Part shown: piece by piece, positions 44,265 to 55,300 of the stretch
Layout: each line of letters starts with the position of its first letter
Numbering within the stretch: the stretch's first letter is position 1
Origin: Saccharothrix sp. ALI-22-I
GTDB taxonomy: Bacteria > Actinomycetota > Actinomycetes > Mycobacteriales > Pseudonocardiaceae
Direction: 5' to 3'
NCBI RefSeq assembly: GCF_001984175.1
Contig: NZ_MTQP01000067.1
Location: 682,001 to 746,000, forward strand
DNA length: 64,000 nucleotides
The notes under the pieces: generated by a model
Databases searched by the model: none
The model's input: the letters and a program-made list of their open reading frames with translations, nothing else
Told to the model about the DNA's origin: nothing
Translations under genes and position numbers: made by a program

Positions 44265-44644
44265 GGCAGGTCCTCCGGCCCGAAAGCGTCGGGCAGCACC
44301 GAGGTCATCGGTCGCACCCCGGCGGGCGTGTCGATCAGGCACGCCCCACCGCCCAACTCGTAGATCACCTGACGGCAGCGCCCGCACGGCATCAGCAGCT
44401 CACCCGTACCGCTCCGGCACGCCAGCGCGACCAGCTTCCCGCCACCGGTCAGGAAGAACTGACCGGCCAACGTGCACTCGGCGCACAGCCCGACGCCGTA
44501 GGCGGCGTTCTCGACGTTGCACCCGACCACGATCCGCCCGTCGTCGCACACCGCCGCCGCACCCACCCGCAACCCGGAGTACGGGCAGTAGGCGGCCTGA
44601 GCCGCTTCGACCGCCTTGGCACGCAGCAGCTCCCAGTCGACCAC
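44261..44644 (-). CDS. cdd: Cytidine deaminase
   Basis: Deaminates cytidine and deoxycytidine to uridine or deoxyuridine. It has 127 residues in the small tetrameric class. Zinc motifs: GCNVENAAYGVGLCAE (Cys ligand and catalytic Glu) and PCGRCRQVI. GTG 44644 is 5 bp after the upstream permease stop. It supplies deoxyuridine for DeoA and uridine for other salvage. Confidence 0.95.
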   Translation of the reverse strand: MVDWELLRAKAVEAAQAAYCPYSGLRVGAAAVCDDGRIVVGCNVENAAYGVGLCAECTLAGQFFLTGGGKLVALACRSGTGELLMPCGRCRQVIYELGGGACLIDTPAGVRPMTSVLPDAFGPEDLP

Positions 44645-44648
44645 GACA

Positions 44649-45914
44649 TCAACCACGGCGGTACACCACGCCATCCGCCGCGGGCATGCGCAATCGTTGG
44701 GACGCGACCGCGAGCACGATCAACGTCACCAGGTGCGGCGCGTACGTGGTCAGCTCGCTCGGCACCTCGTCCACCGAGTAGTACACCGCGTACAGAAGAC
44801 CGGCGGCCACGATCCCGAACGCGGCGGCGAACCAGCGACGGCGAACCAGCTGCCAGATCACGATCACGGCCAGCAGCAGCACCGCGCCGTAGATCAGGGC
44901 CAGGAACGTCTTGCCACCGGACCGCAGCTGCAACCCGTCGGCGTACCCGAACAGGGCCGCGCCGCCCAGCAGCCCACCGGGCCGCCAGTTGCCGAAGATC
45001 ATCGCGGCCAGACCGATGAACCCGCGCCCGTTGGTCTGCCCCTCCAGGTAACCGGGCTGACCGGGGTTGAGCACCAGCGCGGCGCCGCCGATACCGGCCA
45101 GCGCGCCGGAGGAGATCACCGCGACGTACTTGTACAGGTAGACGTTGACGCCCAGCGACTCCGCGGCCACCGGGTTCTCGCCGCACGACCGCAGCCGCAA
45201 CCCGAACCGGGTCCGCCACAGCACCAGGTAGCTGCCGATCACCAGCAGGATGGCCAGCATCGTCAACGGCGACACCCCGGTGACCAGGCCGCGCAGGATG
45301 CCGGCGACGTCGGACAGGCCGACCCGCTGCTGCGCCTCCAACTCGCCGAGCCACTCCGACAGCCCGCCGGCGGAGTACGTGTCGAACTTCGGCACCGCGG
45401 GCGACTCGCGCGGGTTGTTCGACAGCGGGAAGAAGATCAACGTGGACAGGTACTTGGTGACCCCGGCCCCGAGCAGGTTGATCGCCACACCGGACACGAT
45501 GTGGTTCACGCCGAACGTCACGGTCGCGATCGCGTGCAGCAACCCGCCCAGCGCGCCGAACACGGCGGCCGAGACGAGCGCCGCCCACGGGCCCCACTGG
45601 TACCCGGCCCACGCCGCGCCCCACGTGCCCATGATCATCATGCCTTCGAGGCCGATGTTCACCACGCCCGCGCGTTCCGCCCACAGGCCGCCCAACGCGG
45701 CCAGCAGGATCGGCAACGCCAGCCGCACCGCGGTCTGGATGGTGCCGGTGGACGTCAGCTGCGGCACACCGGTCAGGTACGACGTGGTGGACAACAGCAC
45801 CACCGCGCCGGCCACACCGAGCGCGCCGACGGCCCACCCCGGAATCCGACGCGTCTTGCGCGGAGGCGGAACCGCCAGCGGAGCCTCGGCGGGATTCATC
45901 AACGAAGTACTCAT
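44649..45914 (-). CDS. Nucleoside ABC transporter permease (second)
   Basis: A permease of the branched-chain amino acid/ribose (YufQ, NupC-like) group, 421 residues, with about ten helices. Conserved loop LRLRSCGENPVAAESLGVNV and the substrate-region LNPGQPGYLEGQTNGRGFIG. ATG 45914 overlaps the previous gene (ATGA). It forms a heterodimer with the first permease. A long N-terminal cytoplasmic segment (MSTSLMNPAEAPLAVPPP) precedes the first helix. Confidence 0.9.
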   Translation of the reverse strand: MSTSLMNPAEAPLAVPPPRKTRRIPGWAVGALGVAGAVVLLSTTSYLTGVPQLTSTGTIQTAVRLALPILLAALGGLWAERAGVVNIGLEGMMIMGTWGAAWAGYQWGPWAALVSAAVFGALGGLLHAIATVTFGVNHIVSGVAINLLGAGVTKYLSTLIFFPLSNNPRESPAVPKFDTYSAGGLSEWLGELEAQQRVGLSDVAGILRGLVTGVSPLTMLAILLVIGSYLVLWRTRFGLRLRSCGENPVAAESLGVNVYLYKYVAVISSGALAGIGGAALVLNPGQPGYLEGQTNGRGFIGLAAMIFGNWRPGGLLGGAALFGYADGLQLRSGGKTFLALIYGAVLLLAVIVIWQLVRRRWFAAAFGIVAAGLLYAVYYSVDEVPSELTTYAPHLVTLIVLAVASQRLRMPAADGVVYRRG

Positions 45915-46980
45915 GCCGCATCCACCGTCCCGAGCTGCCGGCCGACCTGCCGCTGTTGCGCGGCCAGTTCGAACCGGCGGACCACCTCGTACGCGACGAC
46001 GACCGACAGCACGATCGCCCCCTGCATGATCGTCACGATTTCCCGCGGCACGCCCACGTTGTCCAACGCGAGGCCCGACTTGTCCAGGAACGCCCACAAC
46101 AACGCGCCGAACGCGATACCGCCCGGGTGGTTGCGACCCAACAACGCGATCGCGATCCCGGAGAACCCGATACCGGCCGGGAAGTTCAGGTTGTAGGTGT
46201 GGTCACGGCCCAGGATCTCGGGCATCGACACCAGACCGGCGATGCCACCGGAGAGCAGCATCGCGATCAGCACCATCTTCTTGGCGTTCACGCCACCCGC
46301 GGCGGCGGCCGTGGCCGATTCGCCGGACGCGCGCAGTTCGAAGCCGAACCGGGTGCGGTTCATCATCACCCAGTAGCCGATACCCAGCAGCGCCGCCAGG
46401 AACACCAGGCCGAACACCGTGCCGGACGAGCCGAACGAAATGCCGGGCACCCAGCCGCTGTGCGGGATCTCCGGGGTGCGGATGTTGTTGCCGCGCAGCT
46501 CGCCGAACACGTCCGCGCCGATCAGGTAGGCCGCGAGCCCGAGCGCCAGGCCGTTCATCATGATCGTCGAGATGACCTCGTTGACGCCGCGGGTCACCTT
46601 CAGGATCGCCGGGATCGCCGCCCACAGGGCGCCCGCGACCGCGGCCGTCAGGATGATCACCAGGGCGTGCAGGCCGGGCGGCAGCACGATGGAGCCGCCG
46701 ACCACGGCCGCGACGACCGCCGCGACCCGGTACTGGCCCTCGACGCCGATGTTGAACAGGTTCATCTGGAACCCGATCGCCACCGCGAGCGCCGCGATGT
46801 AGTACGTGCCGGTGCTGTTGATGATGTCGACCGCGGTGGTGCCCTGACCGACCTGCCCCAACATCACCCCGAACGCCCGCAGCGGGTTCGCGCCGGACAC
46901 CACCAGGGCGATACCGCACAGCAGGGCGGAGAACAGGATCGCCAGCACGGGCGGCAGCAGTTTGCCGCGCAAGATTCCCA

Positions 46981-46981
<1 letters not shown>
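45911..46981 (-). CDS. Nucleoside ABC transporter permease (first)
   Basis: A permease of the YufP/NupB-like group, 356 residues and about ten helices. The cytoplasmic coupling segment reads RASGESATAAAAGGVNAKKM, and ATG 46981 overlaps the ATPase stop by one base (TAATG). It pairs with the second permease to form the inner-membrane pore for nucleosides delivered by the BMP lipoprotein. Confidence 0.9.
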
Positions 46982-48567
<1,586 letters not shown>

Positions 48568-48607
48568 GGAAGCTCCGTCTGATCTCCGGCTGCGCCGGGG
48601 CTAACCA

Positions 48608-48647
48608 CGCACTGGGCCCCGCGAGGGTGCTCGCAGGGCCCAGTGCG
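48608..48647 (-). terminator. Intra-operon hairpin between BMP lipoprotein gene and transporter ATPase gene
   Basis: CGCACTGGGCCC (48608-48619) pairs with GGGCCCAGTGCG (48636-48647) around a 16-base loop. It lies 18 bp after the BMP stop on the minus strand, so it would stabilise or terminate most of the lipoprotein mRNA and leave less for the ATPase and permeases. This matches the usual surplus of solute-binding protein. Confidence 0.75.
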
Positions 48648-48664
48648 CCGGAGGCCGGATAGGA

Positions 48665-49807
48665 CTACGGCTTGTCGGTGACCTTGATCTTGCCCTCGAT
48701 GATCTGGGCCTTGTAGCCCTCGAGGACGCTCTTCAGGCTGTCGTCGATCTTGCCGCCCGAGGTGGCGTAGCCGACACCGTCCACGGACAGGTCGAACACC
48801 TTCGGCAGGCTGGCCAGGTCGTTCTTGGCGACGGCCTTCACGAAGTCGTACACCGCCACGTCCACGCGCTTGAGCATGGACGAGACGATGACGTCCTTCG
48901 ACTCCTCGACCGTCTTCTGCAGGTACTGGTCGGAGTCGACGCCGATGGCCTTCACGCCGGCCGTCTTCGCGGCGGAGAACACGCCCTTACCCGAGGCGCC
49001 CGCGGCGTGGTAGAGCACGTCCGCGCCGGACTCGATCTGGCCGGTCGCGGCCTCCTGGCCCTTGGTCGGGTCCTGGAAACCGGTGAAGTCGCCCGCCGGG
49101 GTCAGGTACTTCTTCTCGATCTTGATGTCCGGGGCGGCCGTCTTGGCGCCCTGGGCGAAGCCCGCGTCGAACTTCTGGATCAGCGGGATCTCCACGCCGC
49201 CGACGAAGCCGACGTGGCAGGCCTTGGACTGGTAGGCGGCGATGACGCCGGCCAGGAAGGAGCCCTGCTCCTCGGCGAAGACCAGCGGCGTCACGTTCGC
49301 CGCGCCCTCGACCGCACCGTCGACGATGGCGAACTTGACGTTCGGGAACTCGGGCGCGACGACCGCCAGCGACTCGGCGTAGGCGAAGCCGACACCGATG
49401 ATCGGGTTGAAGCCCTCGCCCGCGAGCTGGCGCAGCCGGGTGAGCTTCGCGTCCTCCGGCTCGTTCGGGGCGGCGGTCAGCTCCTTCAGGTTCTCCGGCT
49501 TGATGCCCAGGTCGCTCTTGGCCTTGTCGAGGCCCGCCGCGGCGGAGTCGTTGAACGACGCGTCGCCACGACCGCCGATGTCGTAGGCCAGGCCGACCTT
49601 GAGGGCACTGCCGTCGACCTTCTCGTCCGACGCGGTGGTGCTGGAGGTCGCGGCGGCGGCCGCCGGCTTGTCAGCCAGCTTGCAGCCCCCGGCGGTGTTG
49701 GTCGATCCGGGGCTGGTGGGCCCGGTGTCCTTGGCACAGGCGGCCATCGACAGAACGCTGGTCAGCGCGATCGCGCCTACCGCGAGGCCACGCATTCGAC
49801 GACGCAC
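48665..49807 (-). CDS. BMP family nucleoside-binding lipoprotein
   Basis: The binding protein of the importer, 380 residues. Signal peptide RGLAVGAIALTSVLSMAAC with a lipobox ending at the cysteine; then a Thr/Ala-rich linker and a periplasmic-binding-like fold of the BmpA/PnrA group: LKVGLAYDIGGRGDASFND, IGVGFAYAE, and GVDSDQYLQKT. The start is GTG 49807 with AGGAGGGAG upstream (or ATG 49795). Members bind purine nucleosides, which fits the neighbours cdd and deoA. It is divergent from the ESX-type operon at 50167 across about 360 bp. Confidence 0.92.
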   Translation of the reverse strand: MRRRMRGLAVGAIALTSVLSMAACAKDTGPTSPGSTNTAGGCKLADKPAAAAATSSTTASDEKVDGSALKVGLAYDIGGRGDASFNDSAAAGLDKAKSDLGIKPENLKELTAAPNEPEDAKLTRLRQLAGEGFNPIIGVGFAYAESLAVVAPEFPNVKFAIVDGAVEGAANVTPLVFAEEQGSFLAGVIAAYQSKACHVGFVGGVEIPLIQKFDAGFAQGAKTAAPDIKIEKKYLTPAGDFTGFQDPTKGQEAATGQIESGADVLYHAAGASGKGVFSAAKTAGVKAIGVDSDQYLQKTVEESKDVIVSSMLKRVDVAVYDFVKAVAKNDLASLPKVFDLSVDGVGYATSGGKIDDSLKSVLEGYKAQIIEGKIKVTDKP

Positions 49808-50166
49808 GGCTCGTCTCCCTCCTGCTCATCTAGGAGCAGACAAATCCCGACGACAGGCGTCAGGGCTTCCGAGTGGCGAACCGTACCCCGTAGTAATGAC
49901 ACCCGCGCACGTACCGGTCCGCCGTGACCTAATCGTTGGTGCCATCGGGCGACTCCGCCACTCGTAGTGATCCACTGATCTCGCGCTGTCGTAGTCGGTT
50001 ACCCGCCGTCAATACGTGAACCGGGTGACGTGGCCGTTTCGGGAATGCGACATCAAAGGATTCGGATGCCCGCAGGCTCTACCCGTTGGTGAGGCGTTGG
50101 GCCGGCGTTGGCGGCGTCCGTTGCACTCCAGCCTGCACCGGTATCCATCCCAGGAGGTTGAGACCT

Positions 50167-50688
50167 TTGGACCCCCAGCAGTGGCTCGACAACTTCGAGG
50201 CCAAGCTGGCCGATCTCCAGAAGAAGTCGGCCGACCTCCAGGAGAACTTCGAGAACTCCCAGGCCACGGCATCCAGCCCGGACGGAGCGGTGACCATCAC
50301 GGTCGGCCCCAACGGCGGACTGCTGAACATCCAGCTCGGCCACCGCGCCACCGAACTCGGCTCCGCCCGCCTCACCGCCCTGATCATGCAGACGGCCAAG
50401 GTCGCGCAGAAGCAGGCCGCGCAGAAGGTGATGGCCGCGTTCGAGCCGCTCGGTGAGGGCACCGACGCCATGCGGATGGTCAGCGACGCCATCCCGGACG
50501 ACGAGCAGTCCGACGACGAGCAGCCCGACGACGGCGGCCGCGCCTACGCGGAGTACTACACCGAACCCGTGCCGGAACCCGTCCGCCCCGCCGTGCCGCA
50601 GCCGAGCACGCAGATGCAGATGCCGTCGCGGCCGGTGCGCGGTAAGCGTCCGGGCGACGACGAGGACGACGAAAACCAGCCCTGGTGA
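50167..50688 (+). CDS. YbaB/EbfC-like protein of the second ESX-type operon
   Basis: A protein of 173 residues. N-terminal helix (QQWLDNFEAKLADLQKKSADLQ), then a YbaB-type beta region (ASSPDGAVTITVGPNGGLLN) and helices (LTALIMQTAKVAQKQAAQKVM), ending in a charged tail (DDEQSDDEQPDDGG). TTG 50167 is chosen because AGGAGG lies 8 bp upstream; GTG 50086 would give a longer frame without such a site. It parallels the YbaB-like protein of the 36-38 kb operon, including the SSPDGAVT core, so both loci share this companion. Confidence 0.82.
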   Translation: MDPQQWLDNFEAKLADLQKKSADLQENFENSQATASSPDGAVTITVGPNGGLLNIQLGHRATELGSARLTALIMQTAKVAQKQAAQKVMAAFEPLGEGTDAMRMVSDAIPDDEQSDDEQPDDGGRAYAEYYTEPVPEPVRPAVPQPSTQMQMPSRPVRGKRPGDDEDDENQPW

Positions 50689-50705
50689 CGAGGAGAGCCT
50701 GAGCG

Positions 50706-52376
50706 ATGACCGCCCCCGATACCCCGATCTCCTCGCCTCCGGGCATGGAGATCACCGAGAAGAACAAGTTCAAGGGCTCCATGTTCATCTCGGCCTGGGA
50801 CGAGATGATCACCACGATCGGCAAGGACGCGGAGACCGAGACCGAGAAGGCGCTGGACATCACGTTCGCCGCCATCGGCACGGCGTCGTCCATGGCGATG
50901 CTCGCGGTCGACCCGTTCGGCACGATCCTCGGCGCGGGCATCGGCTGGCTCATCGAGCACGTGTCGTTCCTCAAGGAACCGCTCGACCAGCTGATGGGCG
51001 ACCCGGACGAGATCGAAGCCAACGTCGAGGCGACCAAGGCGCAGGCCGCCGAGCTGCGGGTGCTGGCCGAGGACCACCGGCGTGGCCTGGTCACGTTCGA
51101 CGGGTGGAGCGGCGCGTCGTCCGAGGCGTTCAAGGTCAACATGGACTCGCTGGGCCAGGAGCTGGACTCGCTGGCCAACGCGGTCGAGCAGAAGGCCAAG
51201 ATCGTCGCCATCTGCGGTGTGCTGGTGTCGGTGCTGCGCGACATCGTGCGCGACCTGATCGCCCAGCTGCTCGGCTCCCTGCTGGCGGGCGCCCTGATCG
51301 CCGCCGCGAGTGCGTTCATCACCTTCGGCGCCTCGGTCGTGGCGTACATCGGCTTCGCGACCGGCAAGGCCGTGGCGCTGGGCGTGAACATCTCGTCCCG
51401 GATCGCCCGGCTGACCGCCGCCCTGGCCCGGCAGATGGGCCGGATCAAGAACCTGGACGAGATCACCGAGAAGGTCGGCAAAGGCTGGAACCGGTTCGAG
51501 AACGTCGCCGACGTGGCCGAGGTCGGCTACGAGTCGTGGAAGGCGCAGAAGGGCGTCGACCGCAAGATCGACGAGGCGCTGGCCACCGACGCGCAGAACG
51601 ACAAGGTCACCGACGCCAACAGCAAGGCCAAGGAAGCCAACGAGAAGTACACCCAGGCCAAGGAGGCCGAGACCAAGGCCTCCGAGGAAGCCGCCAAGGC
51701 CAACGAGGGGCTGAACGCGGCCTCCCAGAAGGCGAGCGACGCCAACGACCGGGCCAGCGCGTTCGCCAAGGAGGCCGAAGCCGCCGCCGCGCGTGGCGAC
51801 CAGGCCGGGTTCGACGCCGCGAACGCCAAGTTCGAGGCGGCCAAGGTGGACGCGGACGCGGCGCGTGCCGAGGCGGCGCGCGCGGCCGAGAAGGTTGCCG
51901 ACGAGAGCCGGGACGTCGCCGACGCGGCGAAGTCCAGCAACGACGCGTTGAACGCGACGAAGCCGTCCGACGAGGCCTCGAAGGCCGCGTACGACGAGTA
52001 CAAGCGCAACAACCCGGGCACGGACGACCCGGCGCGCACCTCCGCCGAGAACGACATGTCGTCGAAGAACGACGCGGCCAAGCAGGCGAACGCCCAGTAC
52101 GAGCAGGCGAACGTTGACTTCACGGCGGCCAACGCGGCGGCGGCCGAGGCCAACGCCAAGGCGTTCGCGTCCGGCAGCGATGCCGACATCAAGGCGGCCG
52201 AGGAGGCTTCGCGCAAGGCGGAGCAGGCCGGTTCGACCGTCGAGAAGGCGGCGGACGACGCGAAGTCGGCGGGTGAGGCGGCGAAGTCGAGCTACGACTC
52301 GTTCCAGTCGCAGTACTCGAAGGAGAGCTCGTCGAACACGCAGTCCGGCAGCTCCAACAGCTCCGTCCAGGTCTAG
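50706..52376 (+). CDS. WXG100-like protein with membrane segment and long coiled coil
   Basis: A protein of 556 residues. The N-terminal type VII domain has a W-S-G turn (FDGWSGASSEAF) near residue 136; hydrophobic helices follow (LIAQLLGSLLAGALIAAASAF, GASVVAYIGFATG). The C-terminal half is a very Ala/Lys/Glu-rich coiled coil (for example KEANEKYTQAKEAETKASEE) ending in a Ser-rich tail. It is flanked by the YbaB-like gene and the giant gene, so it is probably a secreted or membrane-inserted helper of the giant protein. Confidence 0.85.
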   Translation: MTAPDTPISSPPGMEITEKNKFKGSMFISAWDEMITTIGKDAETETEKALDITFAAIGTASSMAMLAVDPFGTILGAGIGWLIEHVSFLKEPLDQLMGDPDEIEANVEATKAQAAELRVLAEDHRRGLVTFDGWSGASSEAFKVNMDSLGQELDSLANAVEQKAKIVAICGVLVSVLRDIVRDLIAQLLGSLLAGALIAAASAFITFGASVVAYIGFATGKAVALGVNISSRIARLTAALARQMGRIKNLDEITEKVGKGWNRFENVADVAEVGYESWKAQKGVDRKIDEALATDAQNDKVTDANSKAKEANEKYTQAKEAETKASEEAAKANEGLNAASQKASDANDRASAFAKEAEAAAARGDQAGFDAANAKFEAAKVDADAARAEAARAAEKVADESRDVADAAKSSNDALNATKPSDEASKAAYDEYKRNNPGTDDPARTSAENDMSSKNDAAKQANAQYEQANVDFTAANAAAAEANAKAFASGSDADIKAAEEASRKAEQAGSTVEKAADDAKSAGEAAKSSYDSFQSQYSKESSSNTQSGSSNSSVQV

Positions 52377-52398
52377 TAGAGGTCCGGAGAAACCAGAC

Positions 52399-55300
52399 AT
52401 GGCACGCGGTGGTGGCTCAGACGCAAACCCGACTCCCACAGGCAACCCGTCTTCACCACCACCGCCCTCCGCGTCGCCGCCGCCACCGTCACCGGGTGGG
52501 CCGACGGGCAACTCCGGGTTCGGCATGAACGAGTCGTCCATGCAGGGGTTGCAGAGCAAGGCGGGCGACTTCCAGTCCCGGCTGGCGGCGATCTCGTCCG
52601 GGCTGCAGGGGTTGAAGCTGGCGCCCAACGCGTTGGGTCCCATCGGGATCGCCGCCGTGCCGGCGTTGAACAACTCCAACGACGAGTCCGTGAAACAGGC
52701 GAACAACGCCTCCACCGCGATGGGCAACGTGCAGTCGGGGCTGAAGGCCACGGTTCAGACGCACGTGCAGAACGACCAGTTCAGCCGTGACCAGTTCCAG
52801 AAGATCGACCCGAACTCCAACGCCCAGCGGCCGCCCGGGTCGCCCGGCAGCGGTCCGATCGGGTCCAAGGGGCCCGGTGGGCCTTCCGTCGCTCCGGTCA
52901 ACAACATCGCCGGGGGTACCGGGCCGAATCCGTCCGGTGGGCCCAAGGGTCCCGGCGGGCCTTCGGTCGCGCCGATCAAGAACACTCCCGGGGGTACCGG
53001 GGCCAATCCGTCCGGTGGGCCCAAGAGTCCTGGCGGGCCTTCGGTCGCGCCGGTCAAGAACCTTCCAGGGGGTACCGGGCCCAACACGCCTGGTGGGTCG
53101 AAGGGGCCGGGTGGGCCTTCCGTCACGCCGGTCGGCAACATTCCGGGTGGTACCGGACCCAACACGTCCGGTGGCACGCGTGGTTCCGGTGGGCCTTCGG
53201 TCGCGCCGATCACGGGTGTCCCCGGTGCCGGCGGCTCCAACAGGCCGGGCGGCACTTCTGGTACGGGTGGGCCCTCGGTCAGCCCGATCAAGAACGTGCC
53301 CGGTGCTACCGGGCCTAGTGCGCCTGGTGGTTCCAAGGGGCCTGGCGGTCCGTCGATCGCGCCGATCACCGGTCTCCCCGGTGCTCCCGGGACCAGCACT
53401 CCGGGTGGGTCACGCGGTACCGGTGGGCCTTCGGCCAGCCCGGTCACGGGTGTTCCCGGCTCCCCTGGTGGCGCGCGCGGCGGCGGTGTGCCCGGCGGTG
53501 GGGTGCCTGGTGCTGGGGTGCCTGGCGCTCCGAGCGGCAGCGGTTCGTCGGTCAAGGGCGGCACCCCGCCGGGTGCGGGCCCGGTGACCGGTGTCTCCAC
53601 GCCTCCGGGCGGGAGCACGGCGTCGTCCCGTTCCATCTCGGGTGCGCTGTCCGGTGGCGCGGGTGCCACGCCGCCCCCGATGGCGGGCGGCAGCCCGATG
53701 GCTCCCGGTGCACCGGGTGCTCCGGGCGCCGGGGGTGGGTCGGACCGTTCGAGCAAGTTCACCGGCGGGCCGGGCAAGGGCGTCTTCGACGCGCCCAAGC
53801 CCCCCACGGCGGACGGCAACATCACCAAGGCTCCGCCTTCGTCCACCTCAACCCCGCCACCGGCCCCGAAACCGACCGTCGGTGCCCCGAGCATCCCGAG
53901 CGCTCCAAGCGGCGCCACTCCTCCTTCGGCCACGCCACCTTCAACGACCCCACCCTCGGCCACGCCACCTTCGGCGACCCCGCCCTCGACGACTTCACCG
54001 ACGACGACCACGAAGCCGACGACGCCCGGAGCCATGCCACCGGTAGGCGCTCCAGCCGCCGGCGTGCCGCCCATGGCCGGACCGGCAGGTGCTCCGGCCG
54101 CGCCAGGCGCCGGTGGGACGGACCGTTCGAGCAAGTTCACCGGCGGGCCGGGCAAGGGCGTCTTCGACGCGCCCAAGCCCCCGACGGGCGACGGCAACAT
54201 CACCAAGGCTCCGCCGACGTCGTCCTCGACCCCGCCCCCGGCTCCCAAGCCGACCCCGACCACCCCTCCGCCGACCACCCCTCCGGCAGGCACCACCCCA
54301 CCGACCGCTTCCCCGGCGGGCACCCCGCCGCCGACCACCACTCCGGCAGGCACGCCGACGACGGCCCAGCCACCGTCCGCCACCCCACCGCCTGCGGCCA
54401 AGACGCCACCGGTGATCAGCACCCCACCGGCAGCCGGCCCACCCGCAGCCAGCCCATCTGCGGCAACGCCACCCGCAGCCACCCCGCCTGCGACAGCGCC
54501 ATCTCCGGCGACGACACCGGCAGCCACCTCACCGACGGCGGCGCCCTCCACCGTCCCCCCAGCGGCGGCACCTCCCGCAGCCACACCGCCGGCCGCCGGC
54601 ACGCCGAGCCCGACAACGGGCGGCGACCGCAACACCAAGTTCACCCAGCCCGGCACGCCCGCCGGCGTCTTCGACGCGCCCAAGCCCCCAGCCGGCGACG
54701 GCACCGTCAAAACCGCACCACCCGCAGGCCAAGTGCCTCCCAGCGCTCCCCCGACGCCCTCCACACCACCCACCAGCACACGGCCCGTCGGCACGCCCCC
54801 GGTCGCCGGCCCACCCGTCGACAACGCCCCCGCTCCCCAGACCAAACCCGCTCCGCCAGCTACCCCATCGGCCGCTCCGCCGTCGAGTCCGGCCGTCACG
54901 TCGACGCCGGTCAACTCGCCGCCCGTCGGCCCGGTCACGCCGGCAGCGCCTCCGGTGAGCACCGCACCACCGGTGCCCGCGGCGAACACGCAGAGCACGA
55001 GCCCCACCGTCCAGCCGCCCCGGGCCGAGAACACCGCACGCGACGCCGACACCTACGTCCAGCTGCCGAACGCGCCGCTGCGCAACCCGTTCCGGTCCGC
55101 CCCCACCCCGCAGCCGCCGACGATCTCCGCGCCGATCCCGATGGTGAACCTCGCCAACCCGACGGGGGTCAACCCGGCGGCTAATCCGACGGCCAATCCC
55201 GTGCCGAACCCTGCGCCCAACCCCGCACCCAACCCCGCACCGAACCCGGTGCTCGGGTCGCGGAACCTGCCGGACTTCTTCCAGGACGGCAAGGCGTTGG

